Shown here piece by piece: positions 43,295-52,192 of a DNA stretch of 64,000 bases; positions within the stretch are counted from its first letter, which is position 1, and the number at the start of each line of letters is the position of its first letter. Where the stretch lies: contig NZ_JARGES010000018.1 in assembly GCF_029210365.1 (NCBI RefSeq), positions 434,001-498,000 on the forward strand, read 5' to 3'. The notes under the pieces were generated by a model. The model was not told the DNA's origin, did no database searches, and was given only the letters and a program-made list of their open reading frames with translations. Position numbers and translations under genes: made by a program. The DNA is from Mesorhizobium sp. YIM 152430 (GTDB lineage: Bacteria > Pseudomonadota > Alphaproteobacteria > Rhizobiales > Rhizobiaceae).

Positions 43295-44899
43295 TCAGCC
43301 CTCGAGCATCGACAGCAGCACATCCAGCCGGTCCGCCTCGCCGGCCGGCTTGTCCCATCTGAGCCGCGAGACGCGCGGAAAGCGCATCGCGACGCCCGAT
43401 TTATGGCGCGTCGAGCGGTTGAGCCCTTCGAAGGCGACCTCGATGACGAGCCCATGATCGGGTTCCGCCCGCACCGAGCGCACCGGCCCGAACCGGTCGA
43501 TCGTGTTGTCGCGTATATATTTGTCGAGAAGCTTCAGTTCCTCGTCGGTGAAGCCGAAATAGGCCTTGCCCACCGGCACCAGTTCCGGCTGGTCCTCCGG
43601 CCCGGTCCACACCCCGAACGTATAGTCGGAATAGAAGCTCGAACGCTTGCCGTGCCCGCGCTGCGCATACATCAGCACGGCGTCGACCGTGTAGGGATTG
43701 CGCTTCCACTTGAACCACGGCCCCTTGGGTCGCCCCGGCACATAGGTCGAGTCGAGCCGCTTCAGCATCACCCCCTCGATCACCGGATGCGGAGGTGACT
43801 GGCGCATGGCGTCGAGTTCATCCCACGCGGTGAAATCGACCAGGGGCGAGAGGTCGAAGCGGGACGGATCGAGCGTCGCCACGAACGCTTCGAGCCGCTG
43901 CCGGCGCTCCGCGAAAGGCAGCCTGCGTAAATCCTCGTCGCCAAGCTGGAGAAGGTCGTAGCAGCGCACGAAGGCGGGAAACTGCTTCTGGATCTTTGGC
44001 GTCACTACCTTGCGGTTGAGCCGCTGCTGGAGGTCGGAAAACGTGCCGGTGGTCTCGCCCGGCGCGCCGACCAGCAATTCGCCGTCGATAGCGGCGTCGA
44101 AATCCATCGCACCGAGAAGGTCGGGAAAGGTGCGGGAAATATCGTCGCCGGTGCGCGAATAAAGCCGCGCCACGCCGTCCTCGCAGACGACCTGCACGCG
44201 AATGCCGTCCCATTTCCATTCGGCCGCGTAGTCTCCCGGCTCGATGCGGGCGAGATCGGAATCCTCCACCGCATTCGACAGCATGACCGGCCGGAACATC
44301 GCCCGCGCGGCGTGAACCGGCTTCTCGCCCTTGCCGTCGAGCCAGGCGAAGAGGCTGAGATAGGGCGGTTCCAGCCCGTGCCATAACTCCTCGATCTCGT
44401 GGACATGAACCTTGCCGTAATCGGCCAGCGCCTGCTTTGCGAGCCGCGCCGAAACGCCGACGCGCAGGCCGCCGGTGACGAGCTTCAGCACGGCAAAGCG
44501 CGACGCCGTCTCCATCCGGTCGAGGAGGCCCGCGAGCACCTTCGGCGCGTCGGACCGGCTGGCCGAATGAAGCCGCTCGACGGCTTCGGAAAGCGACACC
44601 CCGCCGGGGATCGCTTCCACCTCCGCATCGATGCCCCAGACCAGCGAGACCGTCTCGGCCAGATCGCCGACATAGTCGTAGGAATAGGCGAACAGCGTCT
44701 CGTCCATGCGCTCGGCCATCAGCGCGCGCAAGACGCCGGGCTTGACTGCGTTGAAGGAAAGATTGCCGGTGATCGCCGCCAGCGCCAGCCCGCGATCGGG
44801 GTCCGGCGCCTCGCGGAAATAGTCCTGCATCAAGGTCAGCTTCGCGTTGCGCGAGGACGTGATCAGCAGCCGGTCGAGCAGTTCGGCGAAGCGGTCCAT
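43295..44899 (-). CDS. ATP-dependent DNA ligase of the ligase-associated damage response
   Basis: A 534-residue ligase. An N-terminal DNA-binding domain (about 1-200) precedes the nucleotidyltransferase domain with motif I EWKWDGIRVQ, whose Lys229 is adenylated, and a C-terminal OB domain (LVPVGKAYFGFTDEELKLLD). It corresponds to the family named cisplatin damage response ATP-dependent DNA ligase (TIGR04120). It seals DNA breaks and works with the exonuclease gene just upstream and the helicase and PdeM genes nearby. No LigD-type polymerase or nuclease domain is fused. Confidence 0.92.
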   Translation of the reverse strand: MDRFAELLDRLLITSSRNAKLTLMQDYFREAPDPDRGLALAAITGNLSFNAVKPGVLRALMAERMDETLFAYSYDYVGDLAETVSLVWGIDAEVEAIPGGVSLSEAVERLHSASRSDAPKVLAGLLDRMETASRFAVLKLVTGGLRVGVSARLAKQALADYGKVHVHEIEELWHGLEPPYLSLFAWLDGKGEKPVHAARAMFRPVMLSNAVEDSDLARIEPGDYAAEWKWDGIRVQVVCEDGVARLYSRTGDDISRTFPDLLGAMDFDAAIDGELLVGAPGETTGTFSDLQQRLNRKVVTPKIQKQFPAFVRCYDLLQLGDEDLRRLPFAERRQRLEAFVATLDPSRFDLSPLVDFTAWDELDAMRQSPPHPVIEGVMLKRLDSTYVPGRPKGPWFKWKRNPYTVDAVLMYAQRGHGKRSSFYSDYTFGVWTGPEDQPELVPVGKAYFGFTDEELKLLDKYIRDNTIDRFGPVRSVRAEPDHGLVIEVAFEGLNRSTRHKSGVAMRFPRVSRLRWDKPAGEADRLDVLLSMLEG

Positions 44900-44909
44900 C
44901 AGTTTCCTC

Positions 44910-44954
44910 GCATGATCTTGCCCGGAAACCGGAATCCATTTTTCGGGATCATGC
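44910..44954. repeat. Rhizobial-type intergenic palindromic repeat (GCATGATC...GATCATGC)
   Basis: GCATGATC (44910-44917) and GATCATGC (44947-44954) form the outer arms, with CCCGGAAACC and TTTTTCGGG inside, making a 45-bp imperfect hairpin. Its form matches dispersed intergenic palindromes common in Mesorhizobium-like genomes. It fills the gap between the exonuclease and ligase genes and reaches the exonuclease stop codon. Confidence 0.65.
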
Positions 44955-45964
44955 TATTCAGCCTCATCCTCATAGCCGACGAGATGCAGCGGCCGCGCCT
45001 TGATGCCGTTGAGTTCGCACCAGCGCACCAGCGCCTCCTCGCGGCCATGCGTCACCCAGACCTCGCCCGCCTTCACCTCGCGAATGGTGGCGATCAACTC
45101 GTCCCAATCGGAATGGTCCGAAATGATCAGCGGCAGTTCGACGCCGCGCTGCTTCACCCGCTGCCGGATCCGCATCCAGCCCGAGGCGAAGGAGGCGACG
45201 GGGTCTGGGAACCGCCGCGCCCAGCGGTCGGCGAAGGCGGACGGTGTGCCGACCACGATGGCGCCGGCGAACTGCGCCTTCGACCCGCGCTCGATCGTCG
45301 CCGGTTCGAGCGGGCCAAGGTCGATACCCTGGCTCTGATAATAGTCGCACAGCTTCTGTAGCGCGCCATGGATGTAGATCGGTTCGTTATGGCCCGCCTG
45401 GCGAATGAGCTTGATGACGCGCTGCGCCTTGCCGAGCGCATAGGCGCCGACGAGATGCGCGCGTTCGGGAAACTGGCGGACGGATTTCAGGAGCCGCGCG
45501 ATCTCCGCCTTGTCGTCGGGATGGCGGAAGACGGGCAGGGCGAAGGTGGCCTCGGTGATGAAGACGTCGCACTCGACCGGCTCGAATTCCTGCGCCGTCG
45601 CATCCGGCCTTCGCTTGTAGTCGCCCGAGGCGACGATCCGCAGCCCGTCCTTTTCGACCGCGATCTGCGCCGAACCGAGCACGTGCCCCGCCGGATGAAA
45701 CGAGACGCGCACGCCCTTGATGTCGAGGCTTTGGCCGAAGTCGATCGGCTGCGATGAGCCCGCGAAATGCTCGCCATACCGGATGCCCATAATGTCGAGC
45801 GTCTGCGGCGTTGCCAGCACGTTTGCATGGCCCGGCCGCGCATGGTCCGAATGGCCGTGCGTGATCAGCGCGCGCCCGACCGGACGCACTGGATCGATGA
45901 AGAAATCGCCGGGCGGGCAATAGAGGCCTTCGGGACGCGGGATCAGCAATTGATGCGGGTTCAT
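44954..45964 (-). CDS. Ligase-associated DNA exonuclease, metallo-beta-lactamase fold
   Basis: A 336-residue MBL/beta-CASP-type nuclease. The metal-binding motif is ITHGHSDHARPGH; SFHPAGHVLGSAQIAVEKDG and ISDHSDWDELIATIREV supply the other metal ligands. It matches the ligase-associated DNA exonuclease family (TIGR04122), which trims ends before ligation. ATG at 45964 gives the conserved N-terminus MNPHQLLIPRPEGLYCPPGD; open frame upstream is a shadow. It is the first gene of the exonuclease-ligase transcript. Confidence 0.92.
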   Translation of the reverse strand: MNPHQLLIPRPEGLYCPPGDFFIDPVRPVGRALITHGHSDHARPGHANVLATPQTLDIMGIRYGEHFAGSSQPIDFGQSLDIKGVRVSFHPAGHVLGSAQIAVEKDGLRIVASGDYKRRPDATAQEFEPVECDVFITEATFALPVFRHPDDKAEIARLLKSVRQFPERAHLVGAYALGKAQRVIKLIRQAGHNEPIYIHGALQKLCDYYQSQGIDLGPLEPATIERGSKAQFAGAIVVGTPSAFADRWARRFPDPVASFASGWMRIRQRVKQRGVELPLIISDHSDWDELIATIREVKAGEVWVTHGREEALVRWCELNGIKARPLHLVGYEDEAE

Positions 45965-46071
45965 GGTTCCCAACAGATAGGATTTCCGGGCCCCTCGGAA
46001 AGGGATTGCGAAAGCTGCGAAATTGGCAGATAAGCCGCGCGCCCGATCATGGGTCGCGAGCCCCTTCGAAC

Positions 46072-47043
46072 ATGAAGCCCATTTTGTATTCGTCCGGCGA
46101 CGCCGCCGCCGACCGCCGTGCCGACTATGCCGAGATGCTGTTCGCCTCCGGCGACCGTGCCGCCGCATCGGAACTGATGGCGGAGACGATGAACCTTGCG
46201 CCCGGTTGGGCGACGGGCTGGTTCCGCCTCGGCGAAATGCACGAAGCGACCGGCGAAATCGCGGCCGCGGCGGATGCCTGGCGCGAGGCGCTGCGGCTCG
46301 ACCCGGCCGACCGACTTGGCAGTGCCCTGAAGCTCGAACTCGTCGGCGCCATCGAGAATGCCGGCGGCATTTCGAGCGCCTTCGCCGAAACGCTTTTCGA
46401 TCAGTATGCCGGCAAGTTCGAAGTCGAACTGGTGCAGAAGCTGGGCTACCGCGTGCCGGAGCTGATCGCGGAGGCCCTGTGTGCGACGGGACGCTCAAGC
46501 TTCGCCCATGCGCTCGACCTCGGCTGCGGCACTGGCCTGATGGGCGAGCGCCTGCGCGCGATGGCGAGCTTCCTCGAAGGCGGAGACCTGTCGGAAAACA
46601 TGCTGAAGAAGGCGCGCGCCAAGAGCGTCTACGACCGGCTGGCGCGACAGGACCTTTTGACCTTCGAGCCCGAGCGCAATTCGGCCGACCTCGTCACCGC
46701 CGCCGACGTCTTCCTCTATGTCGGCCGGCTGGAGCGTGTTTTCGCGCAAGTTGCGGCCGCGCTCGTGCCGGGCGGCCTCTTCGCCTTTTCCGTCGAACGC
46801 CACGATGGCGCGGGCGATCTCCACCTCGGCGAATCCCGCCGCTACGCCCACGCGCCCGATTATCTGCGCCGCCTTCTGTCCGACACCGGCTTCGATCTCG
46901 TCGCGATGGACGATGCGATCATCCGCCGTGACCGCGGTACCGATGTCGCCGGTCTGATCGTTGTCGCCGAGCGCAAGACACAGTCCGTATGGCTGGACGC
47001 GACGCTCGACGACGTGCCGGCGCTCGACGCGCACCCGCACTGA
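46072..47043 (+). CDS. TPR-containing class I SAM-dependent methyltransferase
   Basis: A 323-residue protein. Residues 1-95 are two tetratricopeptide-like repeats (ADYAEMLFASGDRAAASELM; GWFRLGEMHEATGEIAAAAD). The rest is a Rossmann methyltransferase with motif I ALDLGCGTGLMGERLRAM and FEPERNSADLVTAADVFLYV. The fusion class is common in Hyphomicrobiales, but its substrate is not known. It is divergent from the exonuclease gene and 37 bp ahead of the helicase gene, so it may belong to the repair operon. The ribosome site is weak. Confidence 0.87.
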   Translation: MKPILYSSGDAAADRRADYAEMLFASGDRAAASELMAETMNLAPGWATGWFRLGEMHEATGEIAAAADAWREALRLDPADRLGSALKLELVGAIENAGGISSAFAETLFDQYAGKFEVELVQKLGYRVPELIAEALCATGRSSFAHALDLGCGTGLMGERLRAMASFLEGGDLSENMLKKARAKSVYDRLARQDLLTFEPERNSADLVTAADVFLYVGRLERVFAQVAAALVPGGLFAFSVERHDGAGDLHLGESRRYAHAPDYLRRLLSDTGFDLVAMDDAIIRRDRGTDVAGLIVVAERKTQSVWLDATLDDVPALDAHPH

Positions 47044-47080
47044 CCTTGGCGCGTCGCCGGCCCGACGCTACATCTGGTCC

Positions 47081-49603
47081 GTGAACCGACGTCTCGACGA
47101 CCGCGCGCTCGAACGCGCGACACTGCTGCCCGAGGCCTTTTCGCGCTGGTTCGCTATGCGCGGATGGCAGCCGCGCGCGCATCAGCTCGACCTTCTCGCC
47201 CGCGCGGAAGCCGGCCGTTCCGTCCTGCTCATCGCGCCGACCGGCGCGGGCAAGACGCTGGCCGGCTTCATGCCGTCACTGGTCGATCTGGCGCGGCGCG
47301 GCAAGCGCAAGCCCGGCGCGGCAGGACAGGGACTTCACACGCTTTACCTCTCGCCGCTCAAGGCGCTGGCCGTCGATATCGAGCGCAATCTGACGCGGCC
47401 GGTCGCCGAGATGGCTTTGCCGGTCTCGATGGAGACGCGCACCGGCGACACGCCCGCCCACAAGCGCCAGCGCCAGAAGCAGGCGCCGCCCGACATCCTT
47501 TTGACGACGCCCGAGCAACTCGCGCTGATGCTTGCCTCGAAGGATGCCGAGCGCTTCTTCGCCGATCTGCGTTATGTGATCTTTGACGAACTCCATGCGC
47601 TGGTCACCTCCAAGCGCGGCCAGCTCCTGTCGCTCGGCCTCGCGCGCCTGCGCAAGTTCGTGCCGGACCTGCGCACCATCGGCCTGTCGGCGACGGTGGC
47701 CGAGCCGGATGAGTTGCGCCGCTGGCTCGTCAGCCAGAACCCGCCCGGCGACATGGCCGACCTGATCACCGTTGCCGGCGGCGCGAAGCCGCATATCACC
47801 ATCCTGCAATCCGCCGAGCGCGTGCCCTGGGCCGGGCACTCGGCGCAATATTCGATCCCGGACGTTTACGAGGCAATCAAGGCGCACCGCACGACGCTGC
47901 TCTTCGTCAACACGCGCAGCCAGGCCGAGCGTCTGTTCCAGGAGCTGTGGCACGTCAATGCCGACACGCTGCCGATCGCGCTCCACCACGGTTCGCTCGA
48001 TGTCGGCCAGCGAAGGCGCGTCGAAAAGGCGATGGAGACGAACAGCCTTCGCGCCATCGTCGCTACCTCCACGCTCGATCTCGGCATCGACTGGGGCGAT
48101 GTCGATCTCGTCGTCCATGTCGGCGCGCCGAAGGGCGCAAGCCGGCTCGCCCAGCGCATCGGCCGCTCCAACCACCGCATGGACGAGCCGAGCCGCGCGA
48201 TCCTCGTTCCGGCCAACCGCTTCGAGGTGCTGGAATGCCAGGCCGCGCTCGACGCCAACTATCTCGGCGCGCAGGACACGCCGCCGGTGGGCGAGGGCGG
48301 ACTGGACGTTCTCGCCCAGCACGTCATGGGCATGGCCTGCGCCGAGCCCTTCTTCGCCGACGACCTCTACGCGGAGATCGTCAGTGCTTCCCCCTATGCG
48401 GCGCTCGACCGCGAGACCTTCGACCGCATCGTCGATTTCGTCGCGACCGGCGGCTACGCACTACGGACCTATGAGCGCTTCGCCCGCATCCGCCAGATGA
48501 AGGACGGCCGCTGGCGCGTCTCGCACCCGATGATCGCCCAGCAATACCGCCTCAATGTCGGCACCATCGTCGAGGCGCCGATGCTCAACATCCGCCTCGT
48601 GCGCGGCAAGACGAAAAGCGCGCTGGCTGGCGGCTATTCGCTCGGCAAGATCGAGGAGTATTTCCTCGAGACGCTGACGCCGGGCGACACCTTCATTTTC
48701 GCCGGACAGGTCGTCCGCTTTGCCGGCATCCGCGAGAACGAGTGCTACGTCACGCCCGCGCCGGGCGCCGATGCGCTGGTCCCATCCTATGGCGGCGGCA
48801 AGTTTCCGCTCTCGACCTATCTGGCAGCCGAGGTGCGCGCCATGCTCGCCGATCCGTCTTGCTGGCATCGCCTTCCCGAACAGGTTTCCGAATGGCTGAC
48901 GATCCAGAAGTCGAAGTCCGTGCTGCCGAGCCGCGACGATCTCCTGATCGAAACCTTTCCGCGCGGCAACCGCTTCTACATGGTCGCCTATCCTTTCGAA
49001 GGTCGTCTTGCGCACCAGACGCTCGGCATGTTGCTGACGCGCCGGCTGGAGCGCGGCGGCGCTCGACCTCTCGGTTTCGTCGCCACCGATTACGCCATCG
49101 CGATCTGGGGCCTGCGCGACATGGGTTCGCTCCATCGCTCGGGCAAGCTCACCTTCGGCGAACTCTTCGACGAGGACATGCTGGGCGACGACCTCGACGC
49201 TTGGCTGGCCGATAGCTGGCTGTTGAAGCGCACCTTCCGCAATTGCGCCGTGATTGCCGGCTTGATCGAGCGCCGTCATCCCGGCAAGGAGAAATCCGGC
49301 CGGCAGGTGACGGTGTCGGCGGATCTGATCTACGATGTCCTGCGCAACCACGATCCCGATCACATCCTGCTGCGCGCGACGCGCGCGGACGCTGCAAGCG
49401 GGCTCCTCGATGTCAGGAGGCTTGGCGAGATGCTCTCGCGGGTGAAGGGTCGAATCATGCATAAGGACCTTCCGCGCATTTCGCCGCTCGCCGTGCCGGT
49501 CATGCTCGAGATTGGCAAGGAGCGCGTGGCGGGCGGGGCCGAGGACGAACTCCTGGGCGAGGCCGCGGACAGTCTGATCGACGAGGCGATGGGTACGCAA
49601 TGA
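47081..49603 (+). CDS. Ligase-associated DNA damage response DEXH-box helicase (Lhr-type)
   Basis: An 840-residue superfamily 2 helicase. Walker A APTGAGKT at 52-59, DELH at 169-172, motif III LSATV, and motif VI RIGRSNHR. The C-terminal part includes an Lhr winged-helix core and the DUF4942-like end domain. It matches TIGR04121, the helicase partner of the ligase/exonuclease/PdeM set, and translocates on single-stranded DNA during repair. GTG at 47081 is the best start: it precedes the conserved region and avoids overlap with the methyltransferase gene. It overlaps pdeM by ATGA. Confidence 0.93.
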   Translation: MNRRLDDRALERATLLPEAFSRWFAMRGWQPRAHQLDLLARAEAGRSVLLIAPTGAGKTLAGFMPSLVDLARRGKRKPGAAGQGLHTLYLSPLKALAVDIERNLTRPVAEMALPVSMETRTGDTPAHKRQRQKQAPPDILLTTPEQLALMLASKDAERFFADLRYVIFDELHALVTSKRGQLLSLGLARLRKFVPDLRTIGLSATVAEPDELRRWLVSQNPPGDMADLITVAGGAKPHITILQSAERVPWAGHSAQYSIPDVYEAIKAHRTTLLFVNTRSQAERLFQELWHVNADTLPIALHHGSLDVGQRRRVEKAMETNSLRAIVATSTLDLGIDWGDVDLVVHVGAPKGASRLAQRIGRSNHRMDEPSRAILVPANRFEVLECQAALDANYLGAQDTPPVGEGGLDVLAQHVMGMACAEPFFADDLYAEIVSASPYAALDRETFDRIVDFVATGGYALRTYERFARIRQMKDGRWRVSHPMIAQQYRLNVGTIVEAPMLNIRLVRGKTKSALAGGYSLGKIEEYFLETLTPGDTFIFAGQVVRFAGIRENECYVTPAPGADALVPSYGGGKFPLSTYLAAEVRAMLADPSCWHRLPEQVSEWLTIQKSKSVLPSRDDLLIETFPRGNRFYMVAYPFEGRLAHQTLGMLLTRRLERGGARPLGFVATDYAIAIWGLRDMGSLHRSGKLTFGELFDEDMLGDDLDAWLADSWLLKRTFRNCAVIAGLIERRHPGKEKSGRQVTVSADLIYDVLRNHDPDHILLRATRADAASGLLDVRRLGEMLSRVKGRIMHKDLPRISPLAVPVMLEIGKERVAGGAEDELLGEAADSLIDEAMGTQ

Positions 49604-50310
49604 ACTTCAAGGCGCAGAGCCGGTTTTCGGCGACGAGCGAAACGGCGGTGCACGGCGAGCGCGTGGTCTGTGATGCGCGCGGTGTCGCCTGGTTCCCCGA
49701 AATGCGCCTGCTCGCAGTCTCCGACCTTCATCTTGAGAAGGGCTCGCGCCACGCCCGCCGCGGCTACATGCTGCCGCCCTACGACACCGCCGCGACGCTC
49801 GCACGCCTCGGCGCGGTCATCGCCGACTACGATCCGGCGATGGTCGTCTCGCTCGGCGACAGTTTCGACGACATCGGCGGCGCCGCGCGGATGCCGGCAA
49901 TCTACCGCGACCAGCTTCTGGCGCTGATGAAAGGCCGCGACTGGTTCTGGGTCGCCGGCAATCACGACCCCGAAAAACCGGCGGACCTGCCCGGCGCGAC
50001 TGTGCAGGAACTCGGCATCGGCAGCGTCGTCTTCCGCCACGAACCCTCGGCGGGGCGGCTCGCAGGTGAAATCGCCGGTCATCTCCATCCCGGCGCACGC
50101 ATCGTCCAGCGCGGCCGCTCGGTGCGCCGCCGCTGCTTCGCCGCCGACGACAACCGGCTGATCATGCCCGCCTTCGGCGCGTTCACCGGCGCGCTCAACG
50201 TCCTCGACCGCGCCTTCGCGAATCTCTTCTGCCCGGAAAATTTCGTCGCCCACATGCTCGGCACCAATCGCGTCTATCCGATGGACCGGCGTCTTTTGCG
50301 TGCCGATTAA
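49600..50310 (+). CDS. pdeM: Ligase-associated DNA damage response endonuclease PdeM
   Basis: A 236-residue calcineurin-like metallophosphoesterase. Metal-binding motifs are AVSDLHLEKGSRHARRG, SLGDSFDDIGG, and WVAGNHDPEKP, with GEIAGHLHPGARI closing the site. It matches the PdeM family (TIGR04123), a nuclease tied to Lhr-type helicases. The start overlaps the helicase stop (ATGA). Its end overlaps the convergent downstream gene by 4 bp. Confidence 0.92.
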   Translation: MNFKAQSRFSATSETAVHGERVVCDARGVAWFPEMRLLAVSDLHLEKGSRHARRGYMLPPYDTAATLARLGAVIADYDPAMVVSLGDSFDDIGGAARMPAIYRDQLLALMKGRDWFWVAGNHDPEKPADLPGATVQELGIGSVVFRHEPSAGRLAGEIAGHLHPGARIVQRGRSVRRRCFAADDNRLIMPAFGAFTGALNVLDRAFANLFCPENFVAHMLGTNRVYPMDRRLLRAD

Positions 50311-51092
50311 TCGCGCTTGAAGATCATCCGGCCGAGCCAGCCGGTGACGACGGCAAGGAAGACGGCGAAGATTCCGAACAGCAGCCCGTTTTCCTGCGCT
50401 GTGCGATAGATGCGCTGTTCGAGGCCCGCCTTGACGATGGTGAGCTGTGCCGAGGTTTCCTTGACGAACGTGCCGTTGCGAAACAGGAACGCGCGGGCGC
50501 GATGCGTGCCGACCGGCACGTTTGGAGCGAGCGCCACCGTGGCGCGAAAGAGGCTGGGCGACAGGAACTGCACGCCGCCAATGCGCTCGCTGTAGAGCCC
50601 CGCCGCGCGTTTCTGCTCGCGCAGCGCAGCGGTGAACTCGGCCACCTTATCCGGGTCGCGCCGCCCTTCCTCCTCTACGGCACGCAGGAAGATGTTTTCC
50701 GAACCCAACGCCAACTGGCGGTAGACGGCGGGCTGCGTCACGTCCTGCAAGGGCCGCGTGCTCGACACCGAATAGGACACCGGAACGCTGGTGAAGCTTT
50801 GCGACTGCGTGTTGATCCAGACGCCCAGCACCCGGTTCTTCTTGCGCACGACGATCGGCCGGGCTGGTCCTTCGAGGACGACGACGATGTCGTAGCGCCC
50901 CTGCCGCGCGAGCATCTGGTCGGCATTGTCGAGGGCGCCGAAGATCGTCAGGTCCGCGCCCGAAAAATCCGACGAGATGGCAACGCGGTTGGTCGAAAGG
51001 CCGATCTGGAAGGATTCGGGCGCATTGGGGTCCTGCGCCTGCGCGGCGGTCGCCGCCATGAAAAGCATGAGGGCAGCAAACAGCGCGCGCAT
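50307..51092 (-). CDS. TIGR02186-family membrane protein
   Basis: A 261-residue protein with a signal peptide (MRALFAALMLFMAATAAQAQ), a long exported domain and one C-terminal span (ENGLLFGIFAVFLAVVTGWL) ending in RMIFKRD. It matches the conserved hypothetical family TIGR02186, found in alphaproteobacteria next to TauE-type exporters, as here. Function is unknown; the pairing suggests an exporter accessory. Its start overlaps the exporter stop by one base (TGATG). A longer frame through the exporter gene is spurious. Confidence 0.9.
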   Translation of the reverse strand: MRALFAALMLFMAATAAQAQDPNAPESFQIGLSTNRVAISSDFSGADLTIFGALDNADQMLARQGRYDIVVVLEGPARPIVVRKKNRVLGVWINTQSQSFTSVPVSYSVSSTRPLQDVTQPAVYRQLALGSENIFLRAVEEEGRRDPDKVAEFTAALREQKRAAGLYSERIGGVQFLSPSLFRATVALAPNVPVGTHRARAFLFRNGTFVKETSAQLTIVKAGLEQRIYRTAQENGLLFGIFAVFLAVVTGWLGRMIFKRD

Positions 51093-52015
51093 CACAGGCC
51101 CCCCACAGTCGCCAGCGAATAAGGGCTTGCCGGCGGCACGAAGAGGTCGACGGCAAGACGTCCGGCGACCATCAGGACGAGCAGCGCGAGCAGCGCGCGC
51201 AATTGTTCGCCGCGCAGCTTTTGACCGGCGCGCGCGCCATATTGCGCGCCCGCCACCCCGCCCACCATCAGCAGGAAGGCGAGGACGATGTCGACGGCCT
51301 GGTTCGTCGCGGCATGGACGATGGTGGTGTAGGCCGCGACGAAGATGATCTGGAACAGCGATGTGCCGATGACGACATTGGTCGGCACCTTCAAGAGATA
51401 GATCAATGCCGGCACCATGATGAACCCGCCGCCGACGCCCATGATCGACGCAAGAAAGCCGATCACGGCGCCGAGGCCCAGGACCGGGATCACGCTGACG
51501 AAGAGCTTCGAGGTGCGAAACCGCATCTTCAGCGGCAGGCGGTGGATCCAGTTGTGCTGGCCAGGCTTGCGCAGGCTTGCGACCTGTCCCCCCTTGGCGC
51601 GCCGCAGCGCGCGGATGCTTTCGGCCAGCATCAGTCCGCCGACCGTGCCGAGCAGCCCGACATAGAGCAGCGAGACGACCAGATCGAGCTGGCCGAGACC
51701 GCGCAGGAAGGCGAAGACGAAGACGCCGATGGTCGAGCCGAATATGCCGCCCAGAAGAAGCACCGTGCCGAGCTTGAAGTCGAGCGTGCCCTTCTTCACA
51801 TGCGCGAGAACGCCCGAGACCGACGAGGCGACGACCTGGTTGGCGCCCGTCGCGACGGCAATCGCCGGAGGGATGTTGTAGAAGATCAGGAGCGGCGTGA
51901 TGAGAAACCCGCCGCCGACCCCGAACATACCCGACAGAAACCCGACCGCCCATCCCATGCCGAGCAGAACCAGCATGTTGACGGACAATTCGGCGATCGG
52001 GAGATAGATGCCCAC
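51092..52015 (-). CDS. TauE/SafE-family sulfite/organosulfonate exporter
   Basis: A 307-residue inner-membrane protein with about eight spans. Two TauE repeats are visible: WAVGFLSGMFGVGGGFLITP and VIGFLASIMGVGGGFIMVPA. The glycine-rich FGVGGGF and MGVGGGF loops are the family marks. Members export sulfite, sulfoacetate or related anions. The pairing with TIGR02186 suggests a two-gene transport unit. Specific substrate unknown. Confidence 0.92.
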   Translation of the reverse strand: MGIYLPIAELSVNMLVLLGMGWAVGFLSGMFGVGGGFLITPLLIFYNIPPAIAVATGANQVVASSVSGVLAHVKKGTLDFKLGTVLLLGGIFGSTIGVFVFAFLRGLGQLDLVVSLLYVGLLGTVGGLMLAESIRALRRAKGGQVASLRKPGQHNWIHRLPLKMRFRTSKLFVSVIPVLGLGAVIGFLASIMGVGGGFIMVPALIYLLKVPTNVVIGTSLFQIIFVAAYTTIVHAATNQAVDIVLAFLLMVGGVAGAQYGARAGQKLRGEQLRALLALLVLMVAGRLAVDLFVPPASPYSLATVGGL

Positions 52016-52131
52016 CGGCTCATCTCGCTGACTGTTCGGGAAGGGAGATTTCCCTTGGATTTCATGGTCGAAGCATGTCGTTCTTGCGCTTTGAAAAAGG
52101 CGAAGTCAAACCGCTGGAGCGACATTGCCGC

Positions 52132-52163
52132 AAAAAGTTGCGCCCGCCGGAACGAGCGGGCGC
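52132..52163 (-). terminator. Intrinsic terminator of podJ
   Basis: On the minus strand GCGCCCGC (complement of 52156-52163) pairs with GCGGGCGC (complement of 52140-52147) with an 8-nt loop, followed by AAC and TTTTT (complement of 52132-52136). It is placed about 30 bp after the podJ stop. Confidence 0.85.
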
Positions 52164-52192
52164 GACGGCTGCCGAAGTGATGCCGGAAAGCG

